Assembly: GCF_000283155.1 (NCBI RefSeq)
Contig: NW_004454177.1
Coordinates: 27,942,051 to 28,006,050 of the forward strand
DNA from: Ceratotherium simum simum
Taxonomy: Eukaryota > Chordata > Mammalia > Perissodactyla > Rhinocerotidae
Length of the DNA stretch: 64,000 nucleotides
Direction: 5' to 3'
The stretch's first letter is position 1; every line of letters begins with the position of its first letter. The notes beneath the pieces were generated by a model. It worked only from the letters and a program-made list of their open reading frames with translations, did no database searches and was not told where the DNA came from. Shown one piece after another: positions 34,570 to 46,500 of the stretch. The position numbers and the translations under genes are program-made.

Positions 34570-34965
34570 AGCCTTTACTGAGCACTAATATATACAAAGC
34601 ATCAACTTGGTTGGAAGGTGGGCTGCATAGGTGATTCAGGACTCCCATCTCCAAGAAGTTTATCTACCAGCTTAGAGTGGTGTTTGGAAAGCCAGGTAAA
34701 CTCCCACTTTATAATACCTCAAGGCAGCAGGTGAAGGCTGCTGGAACGGTAGAAAGGGCCATTGGCACACAGAAGCACTGTCAGTGAATTCTGGCTTGGG
34801 GATTACAATAGGCTTCACAAAGGAGGAAGATTTTAGTTGGATAGTGAAGGATGTGCATGTGCACATACACATGCTTTTTGACAAGCAAAGAAGGAGATTT
34901 TAAGCAATGCGTGAGCCCAAATATAGGACATAAGCAAAGGAGATGAGGCAGGATCCAGGGCCAGA
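34570..34965 (-). repeat. L2, diverged
   Basis: TAGCCTTTACTGAGCACTA, TCTCCAAGAAGTTTATC, then GGCTTCACAAAGGAGGAAG, TAGTGAAGGATGTGCATG, AAGCAAAGGAGATGAGGC. This is reverse L2 order with a diverged middle at about 34690-34790. Confidence 0.65.
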
Positions 34966-35539
34966 AGAGGTGGTAGCACTTCAGGGAGCATCATCCCAGC
35001 TTCTGTATTTAAATGGAAGATGCAAAATTGTTACACAAATACACATACACAAACAAATGGCTATCATTTCCCCGTTGAGTGCCTTCAGACTCTATTTTCT
35101 TTTCTGTTTCTGAGGAGCAATTAAAGTAAAGAACAATATTTTTGTGAAGAAGATGGCCTCTTGGGGGACTCGGAGAGAACAGGAGAAGTGGGGCGTTCCG
35201 AGATTCTTTATCCTGGGTTAGCTACTGGTTTCTCAGTTTTAATCAAAGACTTGTTTGTGGCTCTGAGGAACACAGGACCAGTTTTATTGGAAATGTGGGC
35301 CAGAGTTTTGCATAAGTTTATCTCTTCAAAGTGGCTTAGTAATTTCTTGAAAGCAAAATCAGTTTGGTGACCTTAAAAGCATAGCGAAATTAAATATTTA
35401 AAAATTATGTTAATTTGAATATCTGACCTCCTTAACCAGACAGGCAAATGTCTGTATACGGCTTACAGCTTTGATGAGAACCAAGCTCCTTTTAGGCTGG
35501 ACCCCAGCGGCCCGGAGGCAGTGTCTTGCTGTAGGGTAG
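34966..35539. other. Unique stretch
   Basis: Nothing recognised. Confidence 0.35.
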
Positions 35540-35715
35540 CAGAGTGGGAGGTGGTCAGAGCACAGGCCTGGGGAGTAGGGCTTTGGAGTCAGGCTAGCCT
35601 GGCTTCACTCCTGACGAACTGTGGAGCGTTGGGGAGGTTAGTAACCCTGTGTTTCAATGTGTATGTAAAAGGCATCATAACAACACCTCCCTCACGGAGG
35701 TGCTGCCATGGTGCT
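35540..35715 (+). repeat. MIR SINE
   Basis: GAGCACAGGCCTGGGGAG, TTTGGAGTCAGGCTAGCC, TGGCTTCACTCCTGACG, then ACACCTCCCTCACGGAGG. The central part is shortened. Confidence 0.75.
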
Positions 35716-35749
35716 GCAATAGTGAGTCTGTGTTCAATAACATCAGCTG

Positions 35750-35805
35750 TCCCTTGCTCTCAAAGCGTTTACAGTCCACAGAGGAAGACAGACAATTAAA
35801 ATGAA
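35750..35805 (-). repeat. Small L2 fragment
   Basis: TTGCTCTCAAAGCGTTTACAG then AGAGGAAGACAGACAATTAA matches the reverse L2 3' region. Confidence 0.6.
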
Positions 35806-36459
35806 TATATTATGCAAATTACCAAATCAATTTCCATTTCTTTAAACCAAAGCATCCCCTAGATGTCAGACACAATACTCAAACTCTCAGAAATTCAGGA
35901 GTTGGAGAGGAAAACTTTGACAAGGACACTTTGGTATTGCCTTAGAGAGACAAATGTTGACCTGCTGCATACTCATTCCCTACACAATCCAGAAGAAGCA
36001 GATTGGTGAAAAAACTAGGAAACCTGGAGGTGTGCAGGAAGCCACCTACTCGCTTGGCAGAGGCATCTGCTCTCATCATCAGCTTCATTCCAAAGTACTT
36101 AGTGTGCAACTCTTGATTCCGACTGGCTGAGATGGAACTCTGAGGCGTAGGGGACATGTGGTTTTATTCTGAGAATAAAAAAATTGTGTCTTAACTCATA
36201 CTAAAAGACCCAGATTTCCCTCACTGAGACTCTAGTCTAAAGCAGCACACAGTCCCAAAAGGAAGTAGAAGAGTAATGGGACCTTTTTACTCCGTATTGA
36301 GGCAGGGTTCACACACCAGGAAAGCATATTACACATTTTGCCTATCTCTGAAGCTGGGTGCATCGACCAAGCCCAGCAGGCTTCTTGGGAGGCATCATCC
36401 TGCAGCACCGATAGTGTTGCCCTGACTTCCCTCAACCCAGCTGGCTTCACAATTCTACA
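35806..36459. other. Unique stretch
   Basis: No repeat recognised. Minus-strand frames of 71 and 72 codons (35942-36157 and 36232-36450) have no identifiable domain. Confidence 0.4.
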
Positions 36460-36625
36460 TTACTTGTATACACCTGTCTCCCTCTCCCCACTAGACCGTA
36501 AACTGCTTGAGTGAGGTCTAGGCCTGCTCAGGCATTTCTCCTTACAATATCTAGCACAGTATACTCTTTTGTGAACAGCAGCCATTTAATAACCAATAGT
36601 TGGTTATTAAGTAAATAGGATAATG
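36460..36625 (+). repeat. L2 3' end containing a perfect hairpin
   Basis: CACTAGACCGTAAACTGC, TTGAGTGAGGTCTAGGC and ATCTAGCACAGTATAC are forward L2. Its tail contains the 11-bp inverted repeat at 36586-36596 and 36600-36610. Confidence 0.72.
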
Positions 36626-36839
36626 GAACTACAGGAGATGAGCAGTGCTGCCAGCCCCACTTTGCTTGTTAAGTGTACCCACTAAGCCAAAGGACTCCCT
36701 TTCCACAACTGGAATGCACATCATGAGCTGGGTTGGTCTAAATTGGAAAGCTCACCAGAAGTAATGCCTACTCCAGAGAGAGAGCTGGATTTCTGATGAG
36801 ATTAAGGTGACTAGTGTGCCTGGTTAATTGCGTATCCCT

Positions 36840-37040
36840 CACTGAATTGTTACTATGTTCCCTCTGCTAAGTTCTATATATGAAATATCATCGAATCCTC
36901 ACAATAAACCTTTAGAACAATTATTTTCATATTAACCCCGTTTCACACATGAGGAAGCTGAGACTTAGAGAGGGTAAGTCATGCTTCCCAGGGCTGGTAA
37001 GGGATAGATCTTGGGCTTAGTCCTAGGTCTGATGGTGTCT
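36840..37040 (-). repeat. MIR SINE
   Basis: TGTTACTATGTTCCCTCTGC, CGAATCCTCACAATAAACC, CACATGAGGAAGCTGAGAC, TTAGAGAGGGTAAGTC and GGGCTTAGTCCTAGGTCTG follow reverse MIR. Confidence 0.88.
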
Positions 37041-40000
37041 GGTACCAGCTCATGAGAACCAGCTGTACTCTCATCTTTTCCCAACTCTGTATTCAGTGAT
37101 GTCACTTTGGTAGCCCGAACTTGGCCATGATGGAAGTATTTACACCACAGAAATCAGCAAGCACTACAAATCAGGGTTTTGTGCATTTGTGTGTTTGTGT
37201 GTGTGTGAGCCAGTTCTTACCAGCCTGTCTACTACCTAGGGCTGTCTCATTCCAAAGTCTCTGTGCTAACAAACCACAACTCCACATGTAATCAATAAAT
37301 AACAATACGTAGACAGGGCAATAGCTGCATGTTGAAATGAGAAGGGCAATGTGTAATGATGAATGCAAACAGGACAGAGGTATGTAGGGAGAATAGAAAA
37401 AAGAACACTGAGTATTAAGATTTGTCAGAAAGTCCCCAGCACACAGTGGGCAAACACCGTATATGGAAGACCCACGCCACTAGAAAATTATGTTCTCGTA
37501 AAGCAGAAGGAATAGTTTGTTAGTTTCCACCTTAGTTTGGACCAAATATCTCTCGAGATTATTCAGTGCCCCTTCTCTGATTCCTGGCAGCCTCTGACAC
37601 CTGGGAGGAAGAGCAGACACCAGCATTCTGGTTGTTAGAAAGGTATATACTCAATTGTAATGACAGAAAATGACATTCTTATCAGCTCCTGTGGACCTGG
37701 TCACTAGTTCTCTAATGTTTGATCTCTCCTAAGTGGACTGATGAAACCACTCTTCTCTACACATAAAGATAAGAACCCAGCTGCCTCCTTGGAAGGGCTG
37801 GACTTCCTCTTCATTTATTTGCTACAGAAATAATGTGAAAAGGAAGAAAGAAAAGGGAAGGAAAGAGAAAGAAGGTACATGTGTACGATGGTACAAAGTG
37901 GGTGTTCAATCAATGCTTGCTGACCAAATGAGAAAAGATAATGAAGAACTCACTTATGATTTTGATTTGATCTCTAACCATCTAATATCTAGACCTCTGA
38001 CATCTAAACTTATCTAAGACAGACCAACCTGGCTTTATTGGGACACAAGAACCATTTTCCTGTATTTGATATCCCTTGCATTACATGGCAATCTGCATAG
38101 CCCTCTGATAAGAGAGTCTGAAAAAGCACTCAGATAAGATGGCAATGCCTGCTCTGTAGCTTTGGAGGGAATCTTTTCTAAACACGGGTGATGGTGTCCA
38201 GAACAGGTCCGTACTGGCAATCTGATAAGGAGATAAGCCCTCAACAACGGGTAAAAGAAAAGGGGAGTGAAGGAAGAAAACAGCCAATTTTAGGAGAGTT
38301 CTAGAGCTCTGCATTCAACTCAGCAGTAGCCTCTGCCTCAATCAGGCCAGTATTACAAAGGATGGCTGCGGGACATTTGCGGATAAAGCACAAGCAATTT
38401 TTTAAGTCATAAACCCTCAGACGAGCATCAAAAGCTGATTTTTATGGGACTCTCTAGAGTCCTGCTTGTTATAAAACACTTTCCTAACGTACCTATAGCT
38501 GTGGACTTCCATTTTAAGATTCATAACTCCACACAAGTTAATGGAAATCAATAGATCCAGCAATCCTATATTCTTTATAATTAGTGAGAAATGCTGGTCT
38601 ACATCACAATCCAGGGTGAGACCTGTTTCATCACGTTTCCAGACACTTTTCCACACGCTAGATATGAAAGACAAATATCAGCGTTTATGCCTCACTGGGC
38701 AGGTACATGAAGCTGAATTACAAAGACAAATAGAGGTGGAGGGACTCAGAACAGGACTGCAGAGAAAAGGGATGGGAAAGAGAAGGAAAAGAGAGTCATT
38801 GCTCTGTTCTGGGGGAATTTACCCAGGGATAATCTGCAGTGTTACTGGGTGATCCCTGTTGTTTCTTGACAGCTTCAGACTGTGGGGTCATCACAGGTCT
38901 TATTTACATGTGTATCTTCATGCCTGTCATGAGTCCCTGGCAAAAAAAATGTGGGCTTCACAATTGTTTGTTGGATCCTGGTCCTGGGACACAATTTTGA
39001 AGATGGTCCACGTCTTGGGCTCAGATCCCACGGAAAGCAGACTGAGACGAAGACTAGTGTGTAGGAAGTCGACTGGGGAGCATCATGTGATCAATAGCTG
39101 TGGGGCTATGAAGGGAGCAAGACTGGTCAGATGGAGGAACTGAAATGCAACAAAGGCCTCAGCTGATCCAGGGAGAGCTCTGGAGCTGGGACGACCCTGC
39201 AGAATTGTTCTACCTTGAGGCAACAGGCCTTTGTACATCCCTGGATGTGGACTGTCTCCAGAGAGGATGAGGTGGCTCTCTTCAGCAGAAGACTATTTCC
39301 AGAGACGGAATCAACTGTGAGTCGTCAGCTGCCAGCACTCCCAGAAGCAGGAGGAATGGTGAAGGGGCCTGCACAACACACCACAGCATCTACTATGGTC
39401 CATAGTTAGGAGTGGTCAAAGGATCTGCTCATATACAAAGCTATTAAAGTGCCTTATCTAGTTTTCAGTGGTTTCAATGACTATCCTTACCCTTTAAGTA
39501 ACCATCTTCTTCTACATTCTTTGCAGAAAGTCTCATTCCTCCAAACTAAAATATAGCAACTTGATTCATCTGCGATTTACTCTATAACCCAGAACATTAC
39601 CATTTTCCCTACCCCATTCACCAGTACATTTGCCAGAAGAGAGTATGCCAGACGAAACCATCAGAATGATGATAAAAACAGCGTCTCTACTTCCAATGCC
39701 CCTAGTTTCTTAATCACTTTCCTCTTCCTGGGACATAGTCAGGTGAATTTCGACTGAAATTTCCATTCAGATCATTCTATCCCTAGGGGGTGAATGTAAC
39801 ATACTGAAATCCAGGTCTACCAGTAAAATAAGGTGAGGCATACATTTCACAAGGTATGCATGTACAGCACCGGAAACAAGTGCATTATCATTTCATTTAG
39901 TCATTTCCTGTTCTGTACATTTAACATTTATTAAGAAACCCTGCTCATGCTGGAGGAGTTTATTTCCCCCATCAAACATGACACAAATATCTACTATTTC

Positions 40001-40104
40001 CTGTGTTCCTTGTTTAGAAAGCCAGAGGAATTAAGATCCAGAAACATGATAGGGGAAATACAGCTTATTTGATAGGCGCTGGTTGCTAATAAACCAAAGT
40101 GTTG
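37041..40104. other. Long repeat-poor stretch
   Basis: About 3 kb without a confidently named repeat. There is a purine-rich run at 37835-37872. The segment 38990-39400 (GAAAGCAGACTGAGACGAAG, CAACAAAGGCCTCAGCTG, GGCAACAGGCCTTTGTAC) feels like an interspersed repeat, but I cannot name it. Open frames of 60-103 codons overlap and lack domains. Confidence 0.4.
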
Positions 40105-40230
40105 TCTCCCTAACTCTACTATAAGCTTGCTGGAAGTACAAAATATATTTTACTGTCTTGACATCTCCCGGACCTCCTATGAGGGGTTGCTGCTCATGTT
40201 GGGTCCTCAATACTGATGGACTGAAAAATG
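40105..40230 (+). repeat. L2 3' end, diverged
   Basis: CTACTATAAGCTTGCTGG, TTTTACTGTCTTGACATC and GGTCCTCAATACTGATGG fit a forward L2 terminus. Confidence 0.6.
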
Positions 40231-40514
40231 TTATAAGTATTCTGACCTACTCTCTGAATGAGGAAATAATTTAGAAGAAAATATCCATGAAAAATTCAAC
40301 TCCTTGAGTAAGGTACATGTTGTATCAGTTTGAAATACTTCGTCATAGTGATGTCAGACTCTTCCAATTTTCCAATTAAGACAGGCTCTTTATTCAAGCA
40401 TTTAAGGACTCAGTCAGGTGACCACAACTCACCTTGTTCATCTTATTTCTAGCAATTACCTCATTTCAAGTGCATGCCTCAAATTTGCTGTTGTTCTTAA
40501 CATCCTCCTGTACA

Positions 40515-40650
40515 TGGATCCTAAGCTAAACTACATATTCTTTTAAAATAAGGATCTATGTTATTTGTTCATAATTATTTATATATCTTTTTTCTGACTC
40601 TAAGGATTAGCATAAGTGCTCAGTACACATTTCCTCAATTTACTTTGTGG
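40515..40650 (+). repeat. L2 3' end, diverged
   Basis: TCCTAAGCTAAACTACAT, GATTAGCATAAGTGCTCAG and TACACATTTCCTCAATTTAC give the order of an L2 tail. Confidence 0.5.
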
Positions 40651-41179
40651 ACAGTTTTTGAGGTAGATTAAAGCAAAAAGTTCATACAACGAACTAGGAA
40701 AACAGAAAGAGAATTAGAACACTAAGATCGAAGAAAAGGAGATGCTGCAAAAATGCCAAATGGAAGGCTCAACCTAATTGCCTGAGTTTCAGTTTGGGGT
40801 CTGAGCCTCCCAGAAGCCAATAGGAAAAAGCAAATAGGAATTGTCCTAGTTCTTTTCAGAAAGAAGAAAGCAGAACATGTCTAACAAAGCCTATTCTTAG
40901 CATGATTATGAAAGATAACTCTCAATAAGGGATTCTATAAGGATGGATGCAATTAGCATTTCATAAAAAATGCAATCGGAAATTGTGTATGTTTTTTCCT
41001 ACAAGGCTTTCCAAAAATGGTGATAGTAATGTCCTTTTATCTCTAATTTACTGAAACTAACAGCTGCTAGATAAAGAAATTTTGTTACTGTTGACAATCC
41101 TGATTCTACAGGATTTTCATATTTAATCAAAAAGTTTCTTCTTTAGGTATACCCTCCTCCATTATCTTTAGGTTTTGAA
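40651..41179. other. AT-rich unique stretch
   Basis: No repeat recognised. Confidence 0.35.
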
Positions 41180-41350
41180 AACTTATCCTTTCTCCCAAGC
41201 TCAGCTCAAAACTCATGCCCAGCCTCCACAAAGCCTGCCTTCATCATGCTAATTTTCTTACTCTGCATTCCTGTGACAGTTACACATATGGAACTTACCA
41301 TTCTTGCCTAAATATTGCTTTAGGTTTGTTCAGTAAGCATGTCTTTCTCT
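41180..41350 (+). repeat. Possible L2/L3 fragment
   Basis: CAAGCTCAGCTCAAAACTCATG and CACAAAGCCTGCCTTCATC (each quoted in part) resemble the AGCTCAAATGTCACCTCC and GGCCTTCCCTGACC section of LINE-2. It is weak after that. Confidence 0.45.
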
Positions 41351-41362
41351 TCAGTTAGATAG

Positions 41363-41879
41363 TGTGGTAGATTAAAGATGACTGCAATTACTTTTGCTAC
41401 TTCTCCCCTTGAGAGGAGGAGTCTAATTACCATCCCACTGAATCAAGCTGGCCTTAATGACTTGCTTAAACAATAAAATATGGCGGAAGTGATGTTATGC
41501 CTATTCCAGACCTATCCTCTCAGACTACCGGCAACTTCTATCTCACCCTCTTGGAACCTGGTGTTGCCATGCTGTGAGAACCTAAGCCACATAGAAAGGC
41601 CACGTATGTGCTCCAATCAGTAGTCTCAGTTGAGCCCAGCCTTCCATCCATCCTCTTCCAGGACTAAGCATATGATGAAGCTGTCTTGGACCCTCTAGAC
41701 CAGTTCATCTGCCAGCTGAACACCATCAAGTGACCTCCATCAACACCACACAGAACAAAAGTATTCCCAGTTGAGTCCTCCCAAAATCCTAGCCAACAAA
41801 AGCTTGAGATCTAATGAAATGTTAGTTGTTTTAAGCCACTTATTTTTGGGGGTGGTTTATTATGTAACAATAGATAACA
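41363..41879 (+). mobile_element. MaLR (MLT1-type) LTR
   Basis: It starts TGTGGTAGATT and ends near GATAACA. Internal features are a CTTGCTTAAACAATAAAATATG region, TGTTAGTTGTTTTAAGCCAC and GGGGGTGGTTTATTATGTAAC, as in old MLT1 solitary LTRs. No internal retroviral part is present. Its last bases belong to the block copied to 44.7 kb. Confidence 0.68.
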
Positions 41880-41933
41880 AATCATAAGCATCCTGAGGCT
41901 GAAATCATGTATTCTGCTTCATTTATTCATTCA
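41861..41933 (+). repeat. Source copy of a 73-bp local duplication
   Basis: Matches 44742-44814 with six mismatches and no gaps. It straddles the end of the MaLR LTR, a short unique piece and the L2 tail, so the composite was already in place when it was copied. Confidence 0.9.
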
Positions 41934-42095
41934 CTTCAACAAACAACCATGGAGCATCCACCACATAACAGGCACTATTGTAAGAGCTGGAGATACAATA
42001 AAATGAATAAGACAGAAATCTCTGCCCTTTTTAAGCTGACATTCTAGTGGGGGAGACAGATAATGGACATGAAAACAAATAATATCACTTCTGTA
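41915..42095 (-). repeat. L2 3' end
   Basis: CTTCATTTATTCATTCACTTC, CATAACAGGCACTATTG, TAAGAGCTGGAGATACAATA, GACATTCTAGTGGGGGAGAC. It is well preserved. Confidence 0.92.
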
Positions 42096-43829
42096 ATATC
42101 CAAATTCTCAGGCACAGTGCTAAGTATAGAAAATGACTAATGAATGCTGCACTTTTGTGCACGTACAACACTACTAAATGTGTCATTGTCAATTTTACCT
42201 AAAACAAAACAAAACAAAAAAAGTTAACTGAATTCAAGCATTTGGAAGATTAAGTTACCAGCAAGACAAGTCAGATAAGCCAGAGAAGTTTATAAACAAC
42301 ACATTTCTGGAACAAGGAGTATAATGAAAAGCTGTTTACCTGTTTCCCTAAAGCAGTATCTCTTTTGCCTATTGAGTCCTAAAACTTTTATTAGGAAAAA
42401 GGGGGCAAACCCCCAGGTTTTCAGAAATGTAGGTTATTCCCTAACCAGGGTAAAATGTATTGCTCCATAAAATGTCAACATCAAAACAATATAGAAAAAA
42501 TAATTACAGACAGTGTTAGTGTTGTAAGCTGATAAGGACCAGATGGTCTTTTTGTATTTATGGTTTTCCTTGTGCATACAAATGCTTTGGGGATCTAATT
42601 AGCCTTCTACAAAACTCAAACTGGGTAATTACTATCATTATCCCCTTTTCAAATAAATCTGAAGTCGAAACTGCAATTATGTTTTTTATCTTACATTTGG
42701 TATTCACACATTTTAAGAATTGTTCTTTGCCACCTACTCAAAAAACTTCTTAACATGGCCTGAAGTAAATAAAGGGCAGGAGGATTATAGAAAACATTCT
42801 TAAAAAATGGATCACTCTGTTAGAGGAAAGTGCTGACATCCACCGAAGCACTTTCTCGACGAGAGTCCTGTTTCTGTCACATTTTCACTCCAATCAAAAA
42901 TCAAGTCCCTGTTCTCTGAGACTTTATATTTCCACTTATGCTTTGCACAGCAAAAGAGAAGAATTTCTACATGGAGACATAACCAGTCATGCATGTTAGA
43001 GAAAGGATTCTCTTCGAGATGCAATGTGGCAGCCATTTCAATTAACTTCTGACTCTGCCCCTAAAGTGCAATACCTGGGCTGGTGATGAGCTACGGAAAA
43101 GTAGCAGTGCACATAACAAGGCAGGGATGTCCTCTTTATTGGATTTTTGGCCTCTGGACAGTCAAGTCACATGGTAACAACATCTCTGTACTGCAAGGCG
43201 AAGGAGACGTAATCATGTGTGCCAGCGAACTCATAATAGAGAATTCATCAAAATCTATCTCCAGTGAGAAGTATATAAGGAGGGGTGTTAGGAAACAATT
43301 GTTTTATTTCAGGTGCAAGGCCAAGGATTAGAGGTTATCAGGGGATATGTGTGTCTTCCTCAACAGGACAAAATGTGGACGGTGACAGGTAATCAGGAAC
43401 CACCTCTTCTGCAACAGCTCCCAGTGAGGAGGGTCAAGAATATTCAGAACGTCTGGCTGACATCTCAAAATTTAGCATCATGATTATTGATCCAGAGGGC
43501 AAACTCCGAAAATACTTGACAGAGCAAAAAACCCAGATGATGAACTGGAACTGAGGTAGGTGCTTGGCACTGGGCAGGGACTTCTACTAAAGAGGGATGC
43601 TGCACGTCAACGCAGGCTTCAGAGGTCGCCCCCCTGGCCTGCCTGACAGAAGGATGGCTCTGGGGCTGCCACCTTGTTCCTCCACCACAGAGAATGCCCC
43701 GGGCTGCCCTGGAAGGCAGCAGCTCAGGCACCCAGGCATTGACAAGGATGACTGCAAGGTCAGCACTTTATCATCCTTGAGAAGATGGCAGTAACCTTGC
43801 AGCTCACTGAAAAGAATCTTGAAGGCATG
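42096..43829. other. Mostly unique stretch
   Basis: An (AAAAC)n-type tract lies at 42200-42222. The GC-richer part at 43560-43800 carries overlapping frames on both strands (65 and 88 codons) with no recognisable domain. Confidence 0.4.
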
Positions 43830-43910
43830 AATTCATTCTTCCATTCATTCAACAAATATTTCCTAAGCATCAACTTAGTGCTATGCACTGTGTGAGGTGA
43901 TGTATGCAAG
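43830..43910 (-). repeat. L2 3' tail
   Basis: TTCTTCCATTCATTCAACAA, ATATTTCCTAAGCATCAAC and GTGCTATGCACTGTGTGAGG. Confidence 0.8.
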
Positions 43911-44214
43911 TTCAGGTGTCAAGAAAACATTGCCTTTACAAATATTGTCATCAGGTTCCCATCATAAAAGGCAGCAGAGATCCAGCCCAACACTGTGCCA
44001 GAGTCAAAGTGCATAGAGCAGTGCTGATGGCCCGGAGGGTGTGTGCACAAGCAGTGGTGTAGTCTTTGTGTCTTGGGCTCCTGTGCCAGTCTGGCATGTT
44101 CACAGCCATGATCATGGTTGGGGGAATTTGCAATGCAAGGGACTATCTGTCTATCTATGAGTTCATGCATCTTCTTGTAATAGCACCTTAACATTTGTAC
44201 AGCTATTTTTGCGG

Positions 44215-44410
44215 TGTATCTTTACCACCATCATCTCTCTTGTCAGTAGCATGACAGGTGGTATTATTCCAGTTTCACAGATGCATAAGATGGGTCAGAA
44301 GCATCAAGGGATACACCCAAAGCTATACAGCAAGTAAGAAGCCTAAGCAGGACTCACACCCAGGTTTTCTCACTGCAAACTCAGACTTTCCATCACCGCA
44401 CTGTCTGATG
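44215..44410 (-). repeat. MIR SINE
   Basis: GGTGGTATTATTCCAGTTTC, ACAGATGCATAAGATGGG, CCCAAAGCTATACAGCAAG, GCAGGACTCACACCCAGG and CCATCACCGCACTGTC. Confidence 0.88.
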
Positions 44411-44599
44411 GGGGCTCTTGCGGAAGCCTCTGAACAGAAGTTTGGGTGCCAGGGCAGCTCTCTGAAGGGCTGTCTGAGCAGCCTGTTTGGCTGACTTAGG
44501 CTGCTTGACATCTCTAATGTCTCTCTTGCTTCTGAGGTTGCAGATCCAGAGCCCACAAAAATTTGAATCAGGGCAGAACCAGGGTATCTGCATTAATTA
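44411..44599. other. Unique spacer
   Basis: Nothing recognised. Overlapping frames on both strands look incidental. Confidence 0.35.
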
Positions 44600-44900
44600 A
44601 CCTGCAACCTGACACAGCAGAAAGGGCCAAGATTTTCAGCTGGTAAGTATAGTTCAAGTCTCAGCCTGGCCCAGATGAGCTTCATCAAGTAACTTAAACT
44701 CTTTGGGACTTGGCTTCCTCACAGGTAATCAGACCTGTGGGTATATAGCAATTGATAGCAAATCATAAGCATCCTGAGGCTGACATCATGTATTCTACTT
44801 CATTTATTCATTCATACCACCTCACAGTGTCACTATGAGGATGGAATGAGATGATGCGGATAATGCACAGGTGCAAAGCCTGGCACAGAGTAAGGGTTAG
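44600..44900 (+). repeat. MIR SINE split by a 73-bp local copy
   Basis: The left part (to about 44741) has AGTTCAAGTCTCAGCCTGG, GGGACTTGGCTTCCTCACAG. The right part (from about 44815) resumes with TACCACCTCACAGTGTCAC, GGATGGAATGAGATGATGC and AGCCTGGCACAGAGTAAGG. These are consecutive in MIR, so the intervening block is an insertion. Confidence 0.82.
44742..44814 (+). repeat. Inserted copy of a 73-bp block from 2.9 kb upstream
   Basis: It aligns without gaps to 41861-41933 (67 of 73 identical) and lies exactly where the MIR is interrupted. It carries the end of a MaLR LTR and the start of an L2 tail, neither complete, so it is not an ordinary transposon insertion. Confidence 0.88.
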
Positions 44901-46001
44901 TTCTGTTCCTCTCTCCATCAAACTCCCCTGTGGGTTTTTTTCTACTCTGTAAAGGGGAGGAGAGTATTCTTAAGAGTTCCCAACATAGGAATGCCTCAAA
45001 ATTCCAGGCATCTAGAGAAAACCTTGTTCTGGCTGAATGTCAGGGAGGAAGCCAGAGGGAAGTGCCAGGTATGAAATAGTCCGCTGTCTCCCAAGGGGTG
45101 AGGGCGGGGGGAGAAGCCATGTCTCCGTGCTATCCTGATGTGCTATCCTGATGTCCTCAAATAGGCAGTAGTTCTGCGCTGTGTGCCCTTGTTTAAGGAT
45201 GTGAATTGAAGAGAAAAAAATAATAGCAACTATCTCTGCAAAATCATAAGCATTTCTTGCTGATTTAAATACAGTCTTGATTCTCTGGTTAGGATAAAAT
45301 CCAAATAACCTTCTAATATCCGCTTAGCAGAGTGGGCTTCCTGCCAGTCAAATAGTTGTGTGGGGCCCAGACAATAATTGAGATGACAGTCCAGTTTTGC
45401 ACTGGAGGTTAAAATATCAAATTGTATCAGCTCTGTATCCTGATGGCGATTCAACTTGTCAACCAGCTAGGCTCTGCTGAAGACAACTGAAGGGGCAGGT
45501 TTGCCGTGTTCCCACATGAGGGCGTCTTTGAGTCATGGTACTCAGGTACTCAAAGGCAATCATGGCGCAGGGCAAAGATGGGAGATAGGATGAGGCTTAA
45601 AGTTCAAGGCAGATCTGGCAGGAATTTTTTCTCTACTTGCACCTCTGGCTGTCTCAGATCAGTTCCTCAGCTTTCATAAAGGCAAATCACAAAGGAAGGT
45701 TCAGAGAGAGGCCCCTGTTTCAGATACATGTATCTCATGACTTACCACAGCTGTTCTCATTTGGAGAGACAGACATGTGGTCCAGGTTGGACCAGCATCT
45801 TTCATAAGAATTCAGTCTCCCTCAAAGGACTCCTACAATGCGCTTTGTGATTTCCTTCAACCTCGTGTTCTGTAGATCTCAGCATCTTAGTAGTAGTCAG
45901 TATGTTGAAACAATTTTTCAGCTAACCTAACAGCTATTATTTTTGTTTATGCTTTAAAGTTCAAGTAATAAACTTCACTTCCAAACTTAAAAAATAGAGT
46001 A
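44901..46001. other. Unique stretch with a 13-bp tandem duplication
   Basis: TGCTATCCTGATG is repeated in tandem at 45128-45153. The part 45180-45530 shows no repeat signature. No exon is recognised. Confidence 0.45.
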
Positions 46002-46045
46002 ACAGAATGGTTGTAACAGGTGTACAGAATGGTTATAACGTGTGT
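46002..46045 (+). repeat. Imperfect 22-bp tandem duplication beside an LTR
   Basis: ACAGAATGGTTGTAACAGG and ACAGAATGGTTATAACG start two adjacent units (46002-46023 and 46024-46045), ending at the LTR boundary. Confidence 0.75.
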
Positions 46046-46500
46046 GTAGTGGATTGAATGGTGGCTCCCCAAAAGATAGGTCCATGTCCTAATCCTCAGA
46101 ACTTGTCCATGTGACCTTATTTGGAAAAAACATCTTTGCAGATGTAATTAAGTTAAGGATCTTGAGCTCCTCCTGGATTATGTGGGTGGACCCTAAATCC
46201 AATGACAGGTGTCTTTAGAAGAAAAAGGCAGAGGGAGATTTAAAATACAGAGGAGAAGGCCATATGAAGAAGGAGGCAGAAACTGGAGTTATGCAGCCAC
46301 AAGCCAAGGAATGCCTGGAGTCCCCAGAAGCTGGAGGAAGCAAGGACAGATTGTCTCCTAGAGCCTTCAGGGAGAACATGGCCTTGCTATACCTTGATTT
46401 TGGAACTCTTGCCTCTAGAACTGTGAGAAAATAAATTTCTGATGTTTTAAGCCATCGTGTTTGTGGTAATTTGTTACAGCAGCCCTAGGAAAATAATACA
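46045..46500 (+). mobile_element. MaLR (MLT1-type) LTR with likely 5-bp duplication
   Basis: Starts TGTAGTGGATTGAATGG and ends AATAATACA. It contains GATGTAATTAAGTTAAGGATC, a GGTGTCTTTAGAAG segment, AAGCCAAGGAATGCC, CTAGAACTGTGAGAAAATAA and TTTGTTACAGCAGCCC, which are shared with the copies at 52 and 61 kb. Flanks GTGTG (46040-46044) and GTATG (46501-46505) differ at one base. It is a solitary LTR with no viral coding part. Confidence 0.75.

Noticed and set aside
38990..39400. Possible named interspersed repeat
   Set aside because: Several phrases feel familiar, but I could not place them in any family or define ends.
43560..43800. GC-richer patch as a possible exon or small CpG island
   Set aside because: CpG content is low, frames overlap on both strands, and no paired splice signals with an extended coding frame are apparent.
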